Assembly (NCBI GenBank): GCA_903829325.1
Contig: CAIKPM010000060.1
Coordinates: forward strand, 1-57,461
From: an uncultured bacterium
Lineage (GTDB): Bacteria; Vulcanimicrobiota; Vulcanimicrobiia; Vulcanimicrobiales; Vulcanimicrobiaceae
Length of the DNA: 57,461 nt
Direction of reading: 5' to 3'
The notes under the pieces were generated by a model that ran no database searches, had not been told where the DNA came from, and saw nothing but the letters and a program-made list of their open reading frames with translations. A program made the translations under genes and the position numbers. Of the stretch, positions 19,727 to 28,066 are shown piece by piece. Each line of letters begins with the position of its first letter. The first letter of the stretch is position 1.

Positions 19727-20333
19727 CCGCTTTCTCCTCTTCTTCGTCTAGATTGGAAGCCACGGTATCGTCCTGCGCGACGACCGCCGCGTGCGCTTGG
19801 CTTTCGAGCACGACCCGCAAGCGATCTAAATCATCATCGAGCATGCGTTGAGTGAATTCATCCATCAGCCCATCCAAATTCAGTGGAATCGTCGCTGCTT
19901 GGTGAGGTTTGAGCGTGAGAGTCCATTCGAATCCGAGCTCGCAAGCGTTCTCGTCAAGGGCGAGGAAACTCAAGGCCAAACGGCTCTGCACGGGAGCATC
20001 AGCACTCGCGCGCCATTCGATCCGCTCACCATCGAGCTCGATCACCGGATCACAGCTATACGCCAAGCTCTGCCCAAGTTGCCCGCGTAGTTCCCAGCTC
20101 GTTACTCCGCCCTCGTGGGTGTTCAGGCTCTTGACGATGCGCAAGACCTTGAGCAGATTCGAAGGGAAACGCCAAAACGCGTATACATGCTCTACATTAC
20201 AAGCAATCCGCATGCGCCCACCAACCCAGCGCGGCATACCATCAAACTTTTGCTTAGCTGGCGCACGCAAGTTCTCGAGTAAGGCAGAGAAAACTCCCGT
20301 CAGCGATTCAAACGCCCGCACCCCTGCACTCAT
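19719..20333 (-). CDS. SRPBCC (START/Bet v1-like) family protein
   Basis: The 204-residue protein has the pattern of a ligand-binding SRPBCC fold. An N-terminal strand and helix carry the HVYAFWRFPSNLLKVL motif near residues 49-64. Next come WELRG, a DPVIELDGERIEWR segment and a C-terminal long helix. Members of this fold bind lipids or quinones, act as aromatase/cyclases, or aid respiratory-chain assembly; the ligand here is unknown. The end is acidic (EEEEKADA). The start overlaps the manA stop as TGATG, so it is coupled to manA. Family assignment is by pattern only. Confidence 0.65.
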   Translation of the reverse strand: MSAGVRAFESLTGVFSALLENLRAPAKQKFDGMPRWVGGRMRIACNVEHVYAFWRFPSNLLKVLRIVKSLNTHEGGVTSWELRGQLGQSLAYSCDPVIELDGERIEWRASADAPVQSRLALSFLALDENACELGFEWTLTLKPHQAATIPLNLDGLMDEFTQRMLDDDLDRLRVVLESQAHAAVVAQDDTVASNLDEEEEKADA

Positions 20334-21397
20334 CAGACGAATTGTGCCAAAAACGCGTCGAAGGGAGCAGTGTCGATGCCCAGCGCGGTGAGTCGCTTGC
20401 GCGCTCGGGTTGCTGCGCCAGCCGGCGTGACTGTAAAGACACTCGTTGGTTGCTCCGCACGAATCTCAACACGATCAAGCCCGGCTGGAATCAGGGCGCA
20501 TTGCCAGGGCAAAAGTGGCACTTCATCGTGGATAGTTCGCAAGAGAATGGCCTCATCATGGGCTTGAATCACCGTCGCAGCGGCTTCGGTCAGAAATTTC
20601 ACATGGCCAGGCACTTCTAGCTGCTCGAGCCCAAAATGATCATCGATCACCAAAAGTCGCCGATTCGCTCCAAGGTAGCGATAGTTGAATGGCTGTACCG
20701 GACCGCGGCTTGAAGCGCGGAAATCAAGCACGTCGGCGGCTTTATCGACCTGCAAAACACGCTTTTGGCCGTTGGCATCGACCCGGTCCCAATCATAGAT
20801 CCGATAGGTCGTCGTACTCGTCTGCTGCGTTTCGAAAAGCACAATACCCGCGCCGATCGAATGCAACGTGCCAGCAGGGATGTAGAAGACATCACCCTTC
20901 TTTACTGGCACGCGCCGCAAGATTTCGCTCAAGCTGCCTGCCTGAAGCCGACGCCGATATTGCTCGGCATCGCAATCCTGAGCAAATCCAAGAATCAATT
21001 CAGCACCTGGCAGCGCTTCAAGAATAACCCAACATTCGGTCTTGCCGTTCGGCGCCTGTTCCACTCGCCGAGCGTAGACATCATCAGGATGCACCTGAAC
21101 CGACAAAGGCTGATGAGCGTCGATGATCTTCGTCAAGACCGGGAAATCCTTACGATCGGTAAGTCGGGTCAAGCCGATCAAAGCGGGGCCCATCGAGTGC
21201 AATAATTCACCGATCGACTTGCCCGCTTCAGTCCCATTAGCAACCTTGTTGTCGCTCCAACATTCCCACGATTCACCGTATGTTGCCGTGGCGCTGCCGG
21301 CTTTGCCGTAGCGGCTGACCAGCGCATCACCGCCCCAAAGGGCCTCAACCAAATGGGGGGTGAGCAACAGAGGATACAGTCGATTCATGCGAGCCAC
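20333..21397 (-). CDS. manA: Class I mannose-6-phosphate isomerase
   Basis: This cupin-type metalloenzyme interconverts fructose 6-phosphate and mannose 6-phosphate, feeding GDP-mannose synthesis or mannose use. Metal ligands are visible: Gln and His in SVQVHPDD near residue 99, Glu in GKTECWVILEA, and His in AGTLHSIGAG near residue 178. The 354-residue length and the WGGDALVSRYGK start fit the Firmicutes-type family. The GTG at 21397 has AGAGAAAC upstream; an ATG three codons later is also possible. It lies in a tight run with the TPR/ATP-grasp gene upstream (55 bases) and the SRPBCC gene downstream. Confidence 0.9.
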   Translation of the reverse strand: MARMNRLYPLLLTPHLVEALWGGDALVSRYGKAGSATATYGESWECWSDNKVANGTEAGKSIGELLHSMGPALIGLTRLTDRKDFPVLTKIIDAHQPLSVQVHPDDVYARRVEQAPNGKTECWVILEALPGAELILGFAQDCDAEQYRRRLQAGSLSEILRRVPVKKGDVFYIPAGTLHSIGAGIVLFETQQTSTTTYRIYDWDRVDANGQKRVLQVDKAADVLDFRASSRGPVQPFNYRYLGANRRLLVIDDHFGLEQLEVPGHVKFLTEAAATVIQAHDEAILLRTIHDEVPLLPWQCALIPAGLDRVEIRAEQPTSVFTVTPAGAATRARKRLTALGIDTAPFDAFLAQFV

Positions 21398-21452
21398 GTT
21401 TCTCTGTGCCTAGCAGGGTTCATTTTCATGCCCAAAATTGTACGCCTCATCT

Positions 21453-22766
21453 TTATAACCACAACAAGCGCTTCATTGCATGATGAATCGCTTGTGCCGC
21501 TGCACGCCGAGCGTGATTGGCTGGAGTATGACTGGGCAGCGGTACGACCATCATTGCATTCGCTTCGAAACAGACAACTCGACCCGCGGCATCCACACTA
21601 AAATCAATACCCGCATAATCGAGGTTTAGCGTGGTGCTAATAGCGTGCAGTGCGGACATCGCCTGCTCGCCAAGCACCCGCTCGGGGTCTTCAAGATAGC
21701 GCGCTTCTTCGGCCAAAAACGCCTCTGAGGAAGTCGTCAGAGCATGCCGGTAGTGCACCTTCCACTGCGCATCAATCGCTAAATGCGCAGGATACAACAC
21801 GCCCCCGATGCTCATCATACGATATTTCCGGAACAAGCCATGCTCATCGCGGGTATCGAGATACTCCAACGCAAGCAGCTCATCACCCGGCAACTCGTGC
21901 ATCGCCTGCACCAATTCTTCCTGAGTACTCACCAAGCAAAAGTGCTCCCCGGTATGAAAGCCCGGAACACGTAGCAAGAAGGGGAAGGCCATCGCCCGGG
22001 TCAGCAACCAAGCCGACTCCTCCGCGCTCTCCGAACGTTGCAAGCGGACCACGCGCGGGGTACGCACATGCGGAAGACGCGCAAAACGATACGCATTTTC
22101 ATCGCGACGACTTCGCAAGACGGCAGCGGGATGGTTGAGAATCGGTTTGTGGTATTGCTCTATGATTGGCGTGAGCGTATGAAGCGCACGCAGCGTATCA
22201 CTGTGGTGATCAGGATCACCAATCCCATGAAAGACATAATCAAACTCCGGTAAGACGGTCACCTGATCGAGTTCTTCGGCAATCAACTTGACCACGTTGA
22301 TCGCTTCGGCCGCCAAATACGGTCGCATATCGACATTGCCGCCATAAGCGGAGAGAATCAAGAGCATCGTCGGAGCGGCCAAACTGACTGTCCGCTGTGT
22401 AAGCGCACGATGCTGGAAGGCCCGCGAACGATGCTTCTCCGCTTGCTCAAGGTCATTCAAGCGCATCGCCGTGTAGGCAGCACCTTCGTGCGCGAGGGGA
22501 TCATCCGGGGCCAAATAGAGCGCTCGAGCGTATTGCAAACGTGCCGCTTCCCATTCGCAACGATCGTGATAGATATGCGCCAGATGAATCTGGATCTGGG
22601 CATCATGAGGAGCCAATTGTGCAGCGCGTGAGAGTGCCGAAAGGGCGGCATCCAGACGCCCGGTGCGAGCGGCGAGCATACCCAAACCATCGAGGGCAGC
22701 AACATCCTCTGGGTTGTGCGCTAACTGCTGTAAATATGCTTGTTCGCTTGCATCCACGGCATTCAT
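21453..22766 (-). CDS. TPR repeat and ATP-grasp fusion protein (copy 1)
   Basis: Residues 1-130 form about three TPR repeats (AALDGLGMLAARTGRLDAA, IHLAHIYHDRCEWEAA and similar). Residues 135-437 are an ATP-grasp-type ligase region, with PFLLRVPGFHTGEHF for the nucleotide lid, ALEYLDTRDEHG, and the metal-binding end LDYAGIDFSVDAAGRVVCFEAN. Such enzymes join a carboxylate to an amine or thiol using ATP. Substrate unknown. The ATG at 22766 has GAGGT upstream. It diverges from a paralog at 22894, and manA follows 55 bases downstream. Confidence 0.78.
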   Translation of the reverse strand: MNAVDASEQAYLQQLAHNPEDVAALDGLGMLAARTGRLDAALSALSRAAQLAPHDAQIQIHLAHIYHDRCEWEAARLQYARALYLAPDDPLAHEGAAYTAMRLNDLEQAEKHRSRAFQHRALTQRTVSLAAPTMLLILSAYGGNVDMRPYLAAEAINVVKLIAEELDQVTVLPEFDYVFHGIGDPDHHSDTLRALHTLTPIIEQYHKPILNHPAAVLRSRRDENAYRFARLPHVRTPRVVRLQRSESAEESAWLLTRAMAFPFLLRVPGFHTGEHFCLVSTQEELVQAMHELPGDELLALEYLDTRDEHGLFRKYRMMSIGGVLYPAHLAIDAQWKVHYRHALTTSSEAFLAEEARYLEDPERVLGEQAMSALHAISTTLNLDYAGIDFSVDAAGRVVCFEANAMMVVPLPSHTPANHARRAAAQAIHHAMKRLLWL

Positions 22767-22893
22767 CACCCACCTCTATCGGCAAGTGCGCACGCATTAT
22801 GTACTCTCCACAACTCAAAAACGAGACATGTAACGACTTGCACTTTCTCTGCCGAAGATCAAATGGATTATCTATAAGGAGAAAGGTGCACGT

Positions 22894-24345
22894 ATGCAAG
22901 CTGAGGTTTCTCTCGCCGACCGTGAAAGTTGGCTACGGGTGCTTGATTCGGGCCTCGCTGAACAGCCCGAGCTGCTCACGCTACAGTTCGAACGAGCGCT
23001 CACCCTCGAAAGCCTCGGTCGTGCAAGCGAGGCCGAGCATGCGTACAACCACATTCTTCACGAGGATCCCGATTTTTTTCCCGCGCGCAATAATCTCGCG
23101 CGGATCAACTATCAAACTGGTCGACGCGTTGAGGCCTTTGCACACTATAAGGAAGCGGTCATCCGTCACCCTGAGAACGCGAAGGCGCATGCCAATTTCG
23201 CGTTCTTGCTCTTACGGGGTGACGACCCCGCCACCGCCCGACTGCATTACGAGCGCGCACTCGTACTCGAGCCCGATAACGTGGAAGCTCACCGCGGCCT
23301 GACTCTCGCGCTGCAAGCTCTGGGAGAAAACACCGCCGCCGCGAGTCATCACGCCCGTGGCTTCGATGCAAATCCGCTCACGGTCTTGCCGTATCGCGGA
23401 GAAGGCAGCGGTATCAGAACCCTACTCATCGTCTCTTCAACGCCCGGGAATATCCACTTTGAAGGCATGCTCGATGAGCAACACTTCGCCATTACCAAAA
23501 TCATTGCGGAAAGCGAACAGTATCTGCCCGAATTACCGCCGCACGATCTGCTCATTAATACGATCGGCGATGCCGATATTGCTAGCGCCGGTCTAGCCGG
23601 AGCGCAACGCATTGTGGCTCGCTCCAACGCCAGCGTCATTAACCACCCCAGCGTGATCGCTGCCACCCGCCGCACTGCGATTGCCCAGCGCTTACGCGCA
23701 CTACCGAACGTTCAGACTGCACACATGCAGCTCTTTTCGCGTGATCAGCTCCTGGCCGATGATGCGCTGGTAGCGCTTCAACAAGCCGGCTTCGCCTTTC
23801 CGCTCTTGATCCGCACGCTAGGATTCCATACCGGCCAACACTTTCTCGCTATCGACGACGCATCCGACCTGGTAGCTGCTGTAGCGAAACTACCCGGCGA
23901 AGAACTTCTGGTCTTGGAATACATCGATACCCGTGATCAAGCCGGTCGATTCTGTAAGTATCGGGTAATGGCTGTTGGCGGGAAGCTCTACCCACTTCAC
24001 GCAGCAGTCGGCAACGACTGGAAAGTCCACTATTTTAGTGCTCAAATGGACGACGAGCAACATATCGAGATCGATGCGCATTTTCTCACCGATATGCATG
24101 CCCATCTCGGAGAAAAAGCTATCGCAAGCCTGCAAGCAGTCGCTCACGAATTGTCCCTTGATTACGGTGGAATTGATTTCGCGCTCGATGCAGCGGGGCA
24201 AGTCGTTGTGTTTGAAGCAAATGCAACGATGATTGTGCCACGCCCGAATAATGATGCACGGTGGGCATATCGCCAAGAGCCCACGCAGCGAATTTATGAT
24301 GCGGTACACGCCCTCTTGCAATCCCGGCTGAACGCCTCTGCCTGA
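22894..24345 (+). CDS. TPR repeat and ATP-grasp fusion protein (copy 2)
   Basis: This 483-residue paralog of the divergent gene at 21453-22766 has about four TPR repeats in residues 1-155 and an ATP-grasp region from 165 to the end. Shared motifs are GFHTGQHF, LEYIDTRDQAGRFCKYRVM, the WKVHYF segment and LDYGGIDFALDAAGQVVVFEANATM split across the metal site. AGG lies 7 bases before the ATG. It probably forms a transcription unit with the GH63 gene 11 bases downstream. As with copy 1 the ligase substrate is unknown; a peptide or sugar acid are both possible. Confidence 0.78.
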   Translation: MQAEVSLADRESWLRVLDSGLAEQPELLTLQFERALTLESLGRASEAEHAYNHILHEDPDFFPARNNLARINYQTGRRVEAFAHYKEAVIRHPENAKAHANFAFLLLRGDDPATARLHYERALVLEPDNVEAHRGLTLALQALGENTAAASHHARGFDANPLTVLPYRGEGSGIRTLLIVSSTPGNIHFEGMLDEQHFAITKIIAESEQYLPELPPHDLLINTIGDADIASAGLAGAQRIVARSNASVINHPSVIAATRRTAIAQRLRALPNVQTAHMQLFSRDQLLADDALVALQQAGFAFPLLIRTLGFHTGQHFLAIDDASDLVAAVAKLPGEELLVLEYIDTRDQAGRFCKYRVMAVGGKLYPLHAAVGNDWKVHYFSAQMDDEQHIEIDAHFLTDMHAHLGEKAIASLQAVAHELSLDYGGIDFALDAAGQVVVFEANATMIVPRPNNDARWAYRQEPTQRIYDAVHALLQSRLNASA

Positions 24346-24356
24346 AAGATACACTC

Positions 24357-27023
24357 GTGAATAATGAACGCAAGCGCTTGCGCGACGCGCGGGAAGCGCA
24401 AATTCCCTGGCGTCGTTGGGGACCGTATCTGAGTGAACGACAATGGGGGACGGTGCGGGAAGATTATAGTGCAGACGGCGACGCATGGGGCTATGTCACG
24501 CATGAACAATCACGCTCACGTGCTTATCGCTGGGGAGAAGATGGCTTACTCGGCATCAGCGATGATCACCAACGCTTGTGTTTTGCGGTGGCGCTTTGGA
24601 ACGGACAAGATCATATCCTCAAAGAGCGCGCGTTTGGTTTGACTGGTCCCGAAGGCAACCACGGTGAAGATCTTAAGGAGTATTATTTTTTCCTCGACAA
24701 TGTGCCCTCGCACGCCTATATGCGCGCACTCTATAAATATCCGCAGAGTCGTTTTCCATACGAAGAATTAGTTGCTCAAGCAAAAAGCCGCACACGCCTT
24801 GACCCAGAATACGAATTAGTCGATACCGGAATCTTTGCCGAGAATCGTTATTTTGACGTCTTTGCTACCTACGCGAAGGCAGATACCGACGATTATCTGA
24901 TCGAGCTAGAAATCATTAACAGAGGACCGGATACCGCCAGTATTCATGTCTTGCCAACGCTGTGGTTCCGCAACGAGTGGTCTTGGAAAAAAGGCTGTCA
25001 CAAACCAGCGATTCGCGACATTTCTAGCGACGAGCCTCATGTTGTGCTCGAAGCAAGCCATGCGACATTGGGCGAGTATTATCTCTACGCCGAGTCTGGA
25101 GAAACACTTTTCACCGAAAATGAAACAAATATCGATGCGCTCTTTGGCAAACCGAATGAATCACCATACGTAAAAGACGGTATCAACCGTCGGGTGGTGG
25201 ACGGGGAACTGTCTGCAGTTAATCCCAAAAAGATTGGAACCAAGTCAAGTATTTGGTACCAGCTCGAGCTTGGCTCAGGCCAATCGCGTCGTATTCGTTT
25301 GCGTCTTTCGCTTGAACCGCAACTAGATGATCCGTTTGGGAACGCCTTCAGCGAAATGCTCCAGACCCGCGCGACCGAAGCCGATCATTTCTATCAACAA
25401 GTCAATCCGTTTTCACTCACCGATGATGAACGCGCGATTCAGCGCCAAGCCTTAGCAGGGATGCTCTGGAATAAGCAATTCTACAACTACGTCGTCTACG
25501 ATTGGCTCAAGGGCGACCCCGCCGAACCGACGCCACCTGCAAGTAGGCTCAAAGGGCGCAATCACGAGTGGGCGCATCTCTATAGCAACGACATTTTATC
25601 GATGCCCGATACCTGGGAATACCCCTGGTTCGCAGCGTGGGACCACGCCTTCCATATGATCCCCTTAGCGATGATCGATCCTGATTTTGCAAAAAGCCAA
25701 TTGATACTCTTGACGCGTGAATGGTACATGCATCCCAATGGGCAAATTCCCGCTTACGAATGGGCGTTTGGTGATGTCAATCCACCAGTACAAGCTTGGG
25801 CAGCTTTGCGCGTCTATCGGATTGATAAAAAAATGCACGGCCAAGCCGATCGATCTTTTCTCGAGCGAGTTTTCCAAAAGCTTCTCTTGAATTTTACCTG
25901 GTGGGTCAATCGCAAAGATGCAAGCGGAAACAATATTTTCCAAGGCGGTTTTCTTGGTTTGGATAACATTGGGGTTTTTAACCGCAGTGAAAATTTGCCT
26001 GAAGGAACGTACATTAATCAATCCGACGGCACCAGTTGGATGGCGTTTTATTCCTTAAGCATGCTAGCAATCGCGCTAGAGTTGGCAAAAGATAATCACA
26101 ATTACGAGGATATCGCCTCAAAATTCTATGAGCATTTCCTCTATATTGCGGATGCGATGAACCAAAGCGGCGAACGCATGATTGGCCTCTGGGACGATGA
26201 AGATAAATTTTATTACGACGCGCTCGCTCTAACCGACGGCAAACAAATCACCCTCAAAGTCCGCTCGATGGTCGGTCTGATCCCGCTTTTAGCGGTGGAA
26301 ACGCTCGAAGCAGAGACCCTCGAACGATTTCCTGATTTTTCGCACCGCATGAATTGGTTTATCCGCAATCGCCACGATCTCCGCGATAACGTTGCGTCAA
26401 TGGAAGATATGGGCGAGGCTGATCGCCGACTCTTCGCTATCGTGGACAAAGAGCAACTCCGCGCAATTCTCCGCCGTATGCTCGACGAAAATGAATTCCT
26501 CTCGCCACACGGCATCCGCGCTCTTTCGCGCGCGCACAAAGACCATCCGTATTCACTAGAATTTAACGGCAGCGCACATCGAGTCGACTACGAACCCGCC
26601 GAGTCTACCAGTGGACTTTTCGGCGGGAATTCGAATTGGCGTGGCCCCGTGTGGTTTCCCTTGGGATATTTATTGATTGAAGCATTACAGAAATTTCATC
26701 GTTACTTCGGTGATGATTTTCGAGTCGAATGCCCAACCGGCAGCGGCACGGAAATGACGTTGTGGGAAGTTGCAAGCCTTTTATCGCAGCGCATGATCAA
26801 TATCTTCAGTCGCGATGCGCAGGGCCGTCGCCCGGTTTATGGCGATAATCCACTCTTCCAAAACGACCCACACTGGCGTGACTATATTCTCTTCTACGAA
26901 TATTTCCACGGAGAAAACGGGAGCGGCTTAGGAGCCAGCCATCAAACCGGCTGGACGGGGCTTGTCGCCAAACTCATCCAACAATACGCCGAATACGAAG
27001 GCATGGAAAAATCACCGCTCTAG
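24357..27023 (+). CDS. Glycoside hydrolase, GH63/MGH1-like
   Basis: The 888-residue protein has no signal peptide and looks cytoplasmic. The N-terminal motif WGPYLSERQWGTVREDYS and the (alpha/alpha)6-barrel motifs match bacterial GH63-type enzymes. AWDHAFHM near residue 428 carries the probable catalytic acid, followed by NGQIPAYEWAFGDVNPPVQAW; the NSNWRGPVWFPLGY segment near residue 757 is also typical. Relatives hydrolyse alpha-glucosides or mannosylglycerate; the substrate cannot be told here. The GTG start follows the TPR/ATP-grasp gene by 11 bases. Its stop overlaps the queA stop region by 12 bases in the convergent direction. Confidence 0.85.
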   Translation: MNNERKRLRDAREAQIPWRRWGPYLSERQWGTVREDYSADGDAWGYVTHEQSRSRAYRWGEDGLLGISDDHQRLCFAVALWNGQDHILKERAFGLTGPEGNHGEDLKEYYFFLDNVPSHAYMRALYKYPQSRFPYEELVAQAKSRTRLDPEYELVDTGIFAENRYFDVFATYAKADTDDYLIELEIINRGPDTASIHVLPTLWFRNEWSWKKGCHKPAIRDISSDEPHVVLEASHATLGEYYLYAESGETLFTENETNIDALFGKPNESPYVKDGINRRVVDGELSAVNPKKIGTKSSIWYQLELGSGQSRRIRLRLSLEPQLDDPFGNAFSEMLQTRATEADHFYQQVNPFSLTDDERAIQRQALAGMLWNKQFYNYVVYDWLKGDPAEPTPPASRLKGRNHEWAHLYSNDILSMPDTWEYPWFAAWDHAFHMIPLAMIDPDFAKSQLILLTREWYMHPNGQIPAYEWAFGDVNPPVQAWAALRVYRIDKKMHGQADRSFLERVFQKLLLNFTWWVNRKDASGNNIFQGGFLGLDNIGVFNRSENLPEGTYINQSDGTSWMAFYSLSMLAIALELAKDNHNYEDIASKFYEHFLYIADAMNQSGERMIGLWDDEDKFYYDALALTDGKQITLKVRSMVGLIPLLAVETLEAETLERFPDFSHRMNWFIRNRHDLRDNVASMEDMGEADRRLFAIVDKEQLRAILRRMLDENEFLSPHGIRALSRAHKDHPYSLEFNGSAHRVDYEPAESTSGLFGGNSNWRGPVWFPLGYLLIEALQKFHRYFGDDFRVECPTGSGTEMTLWEVASLLSQRMINIFSRDAQGRRPVYGDNPLFQNDPHWRDYILFYEYFHGENGSGLGASHQTGWTGLVAKLIQQYAEYEGMEKSPL

Positions 27024-28046
27024 CAGCATTGCGTCACCAAAAGAAAAAAAGCGATACCGTTGAGTAATCGCGCTGGCGTACGCTTGTTGAATGATCTTGG
27101 CACCAGCGAAACTCGCGACCAAAACCATCAGCGTCGAACGCGGGACATGGAAGTTGGTGATCAACGCATCAACAACCTGAAAGCGAAAACCAGGGGTAAC
27201 GAAGAGCTCAGTTTCCCCTGAACCCGCCGGCACACTCCCCGACGAACTTTGCGCCGCGCCTTCGAGTGCACGCAGCACCGTTGTGCCAATCGCAACGATC
27301 CGCCGCCCTTGTTGCCGCGCGGCGTTGATCGCGGCTGCAGTTGTGGGGGGAATCGCGTAGGGCTCGCTATGCATCGTATGCTCACTGAGCCGCGCGACTC
27401 GGACGGGGGCGAAGGTGCCTAAGCCGACCGTCAGCACGATCGGGACCAGCTCGATTCCGCGCTGCTGCAAATCCGTCAAGGTACGCTCGGTGAAATGCAG
27501 CGAGGCGGTCGGAGCGGCGACGCTACCGGGAATATTCGCAAAGATCGCCTGATACGCACGCGCGGTGTCGAGACCTTCGGGGGGAGTGATGTACGGCGGT
27601 AGCGGTACCTCGCCGACACGTTCAAGGAACTGAGTGAGATCGCAGTCTGACGGAAAGCGAAAGCTCTCAGGACCGAGCACCTCAACCTCGATCGAATGGC
27701 CTGGCTCTTCCCTGGGCGGACCGAAACGCAAGCGCGTACCTGGGCGAAGCCGTCGCGCCGGACGCGCCATGGCCCGGACATCCCCATCCGGACCAACTCC
27801 GAGCACCAAGAGCTCAACCGCTCCCCCGTCGTGCACGCGTTGTCCGCGCAAGCGAGCCTTGATGACCCGAGTCTCATTATACACAAGCAGGTCATCCCGT
27901 CGCAGACAAGCAGGCAGATCAAAGAACTGACGATGTGCCAAATGACCATCACGCGAAACGACCAGCAGCCGCGCGTGATCGCGTGGCTCGGCCGGCGCAT
28001 GCGCAATCAACTCAGGTGGAAGGCTAAAATCGTAGCTGGCAATCAG
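27012..28046 (-). CDS. queA: S-adenosylmethionine:tRNA ribosyltransferase-isomerase (QueA)
   Basis: QueA transfers and isomerises the ribose of S-adenosylmethionine to form epoxyqueuosine in tRNA. The protein shows YDFSLPPELIAHAPAEPRDHARLLV at its start (split by motif), VYNETRVIKARL, PLPPYI, TASLHFTERTL and the C-terminal NFHVPRSTLMVLV. Family alignment puts the start near 28046, where the codon is CTG, giving 344 residues, the usual length. The only standard in-frame starts lie at 28175 (TTG) and 28169 (GTG), which would run 100 bases into the conserved end of spoIID. The true start is thus unsettled. Confidence 0.9.
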   Translation of the reverse strand: MIASYDFSLPPELIAHAPAEPRDHARLLVVSRDGHLAHRQFFDLPACLRRDDLLVYNETRVIKARLRGQRVHDGGAVELLVLGVGPDGDVRAMARPARRLRPGTRLRFGPPREEPGHSIEVEVLGPESFRFPSDCDLTQFLERVGEVPLPPYITPPEGLDTARAYQAIFANIPGSVAAPTASLHFTERTLTDLQQRGIELVPIVLTVGLGTFAPVRVARLSEHTMHSEPYAIPPTTAAAINAARQQGRRIVAIGTTVLRALEGAAQSSSGSVPAGSGETELFVTPGFRFQVVDALITNFHVPRSTLMVLVASFAGAKIIQQAYASAITQRYRFFSFGDAMLLER

Positions 28047-28066
28047 GTCAGGATCGCTCGCAAAAT

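Noticed and set aside
22541-23302. Plus-strand open frame of 253 codons spanning the divergent promoter region
   Set aside because: It crosses the ends of both TPR/ATP-grasp genes out of frame, and its product is rich in Ser, Arg and Pro without domains.
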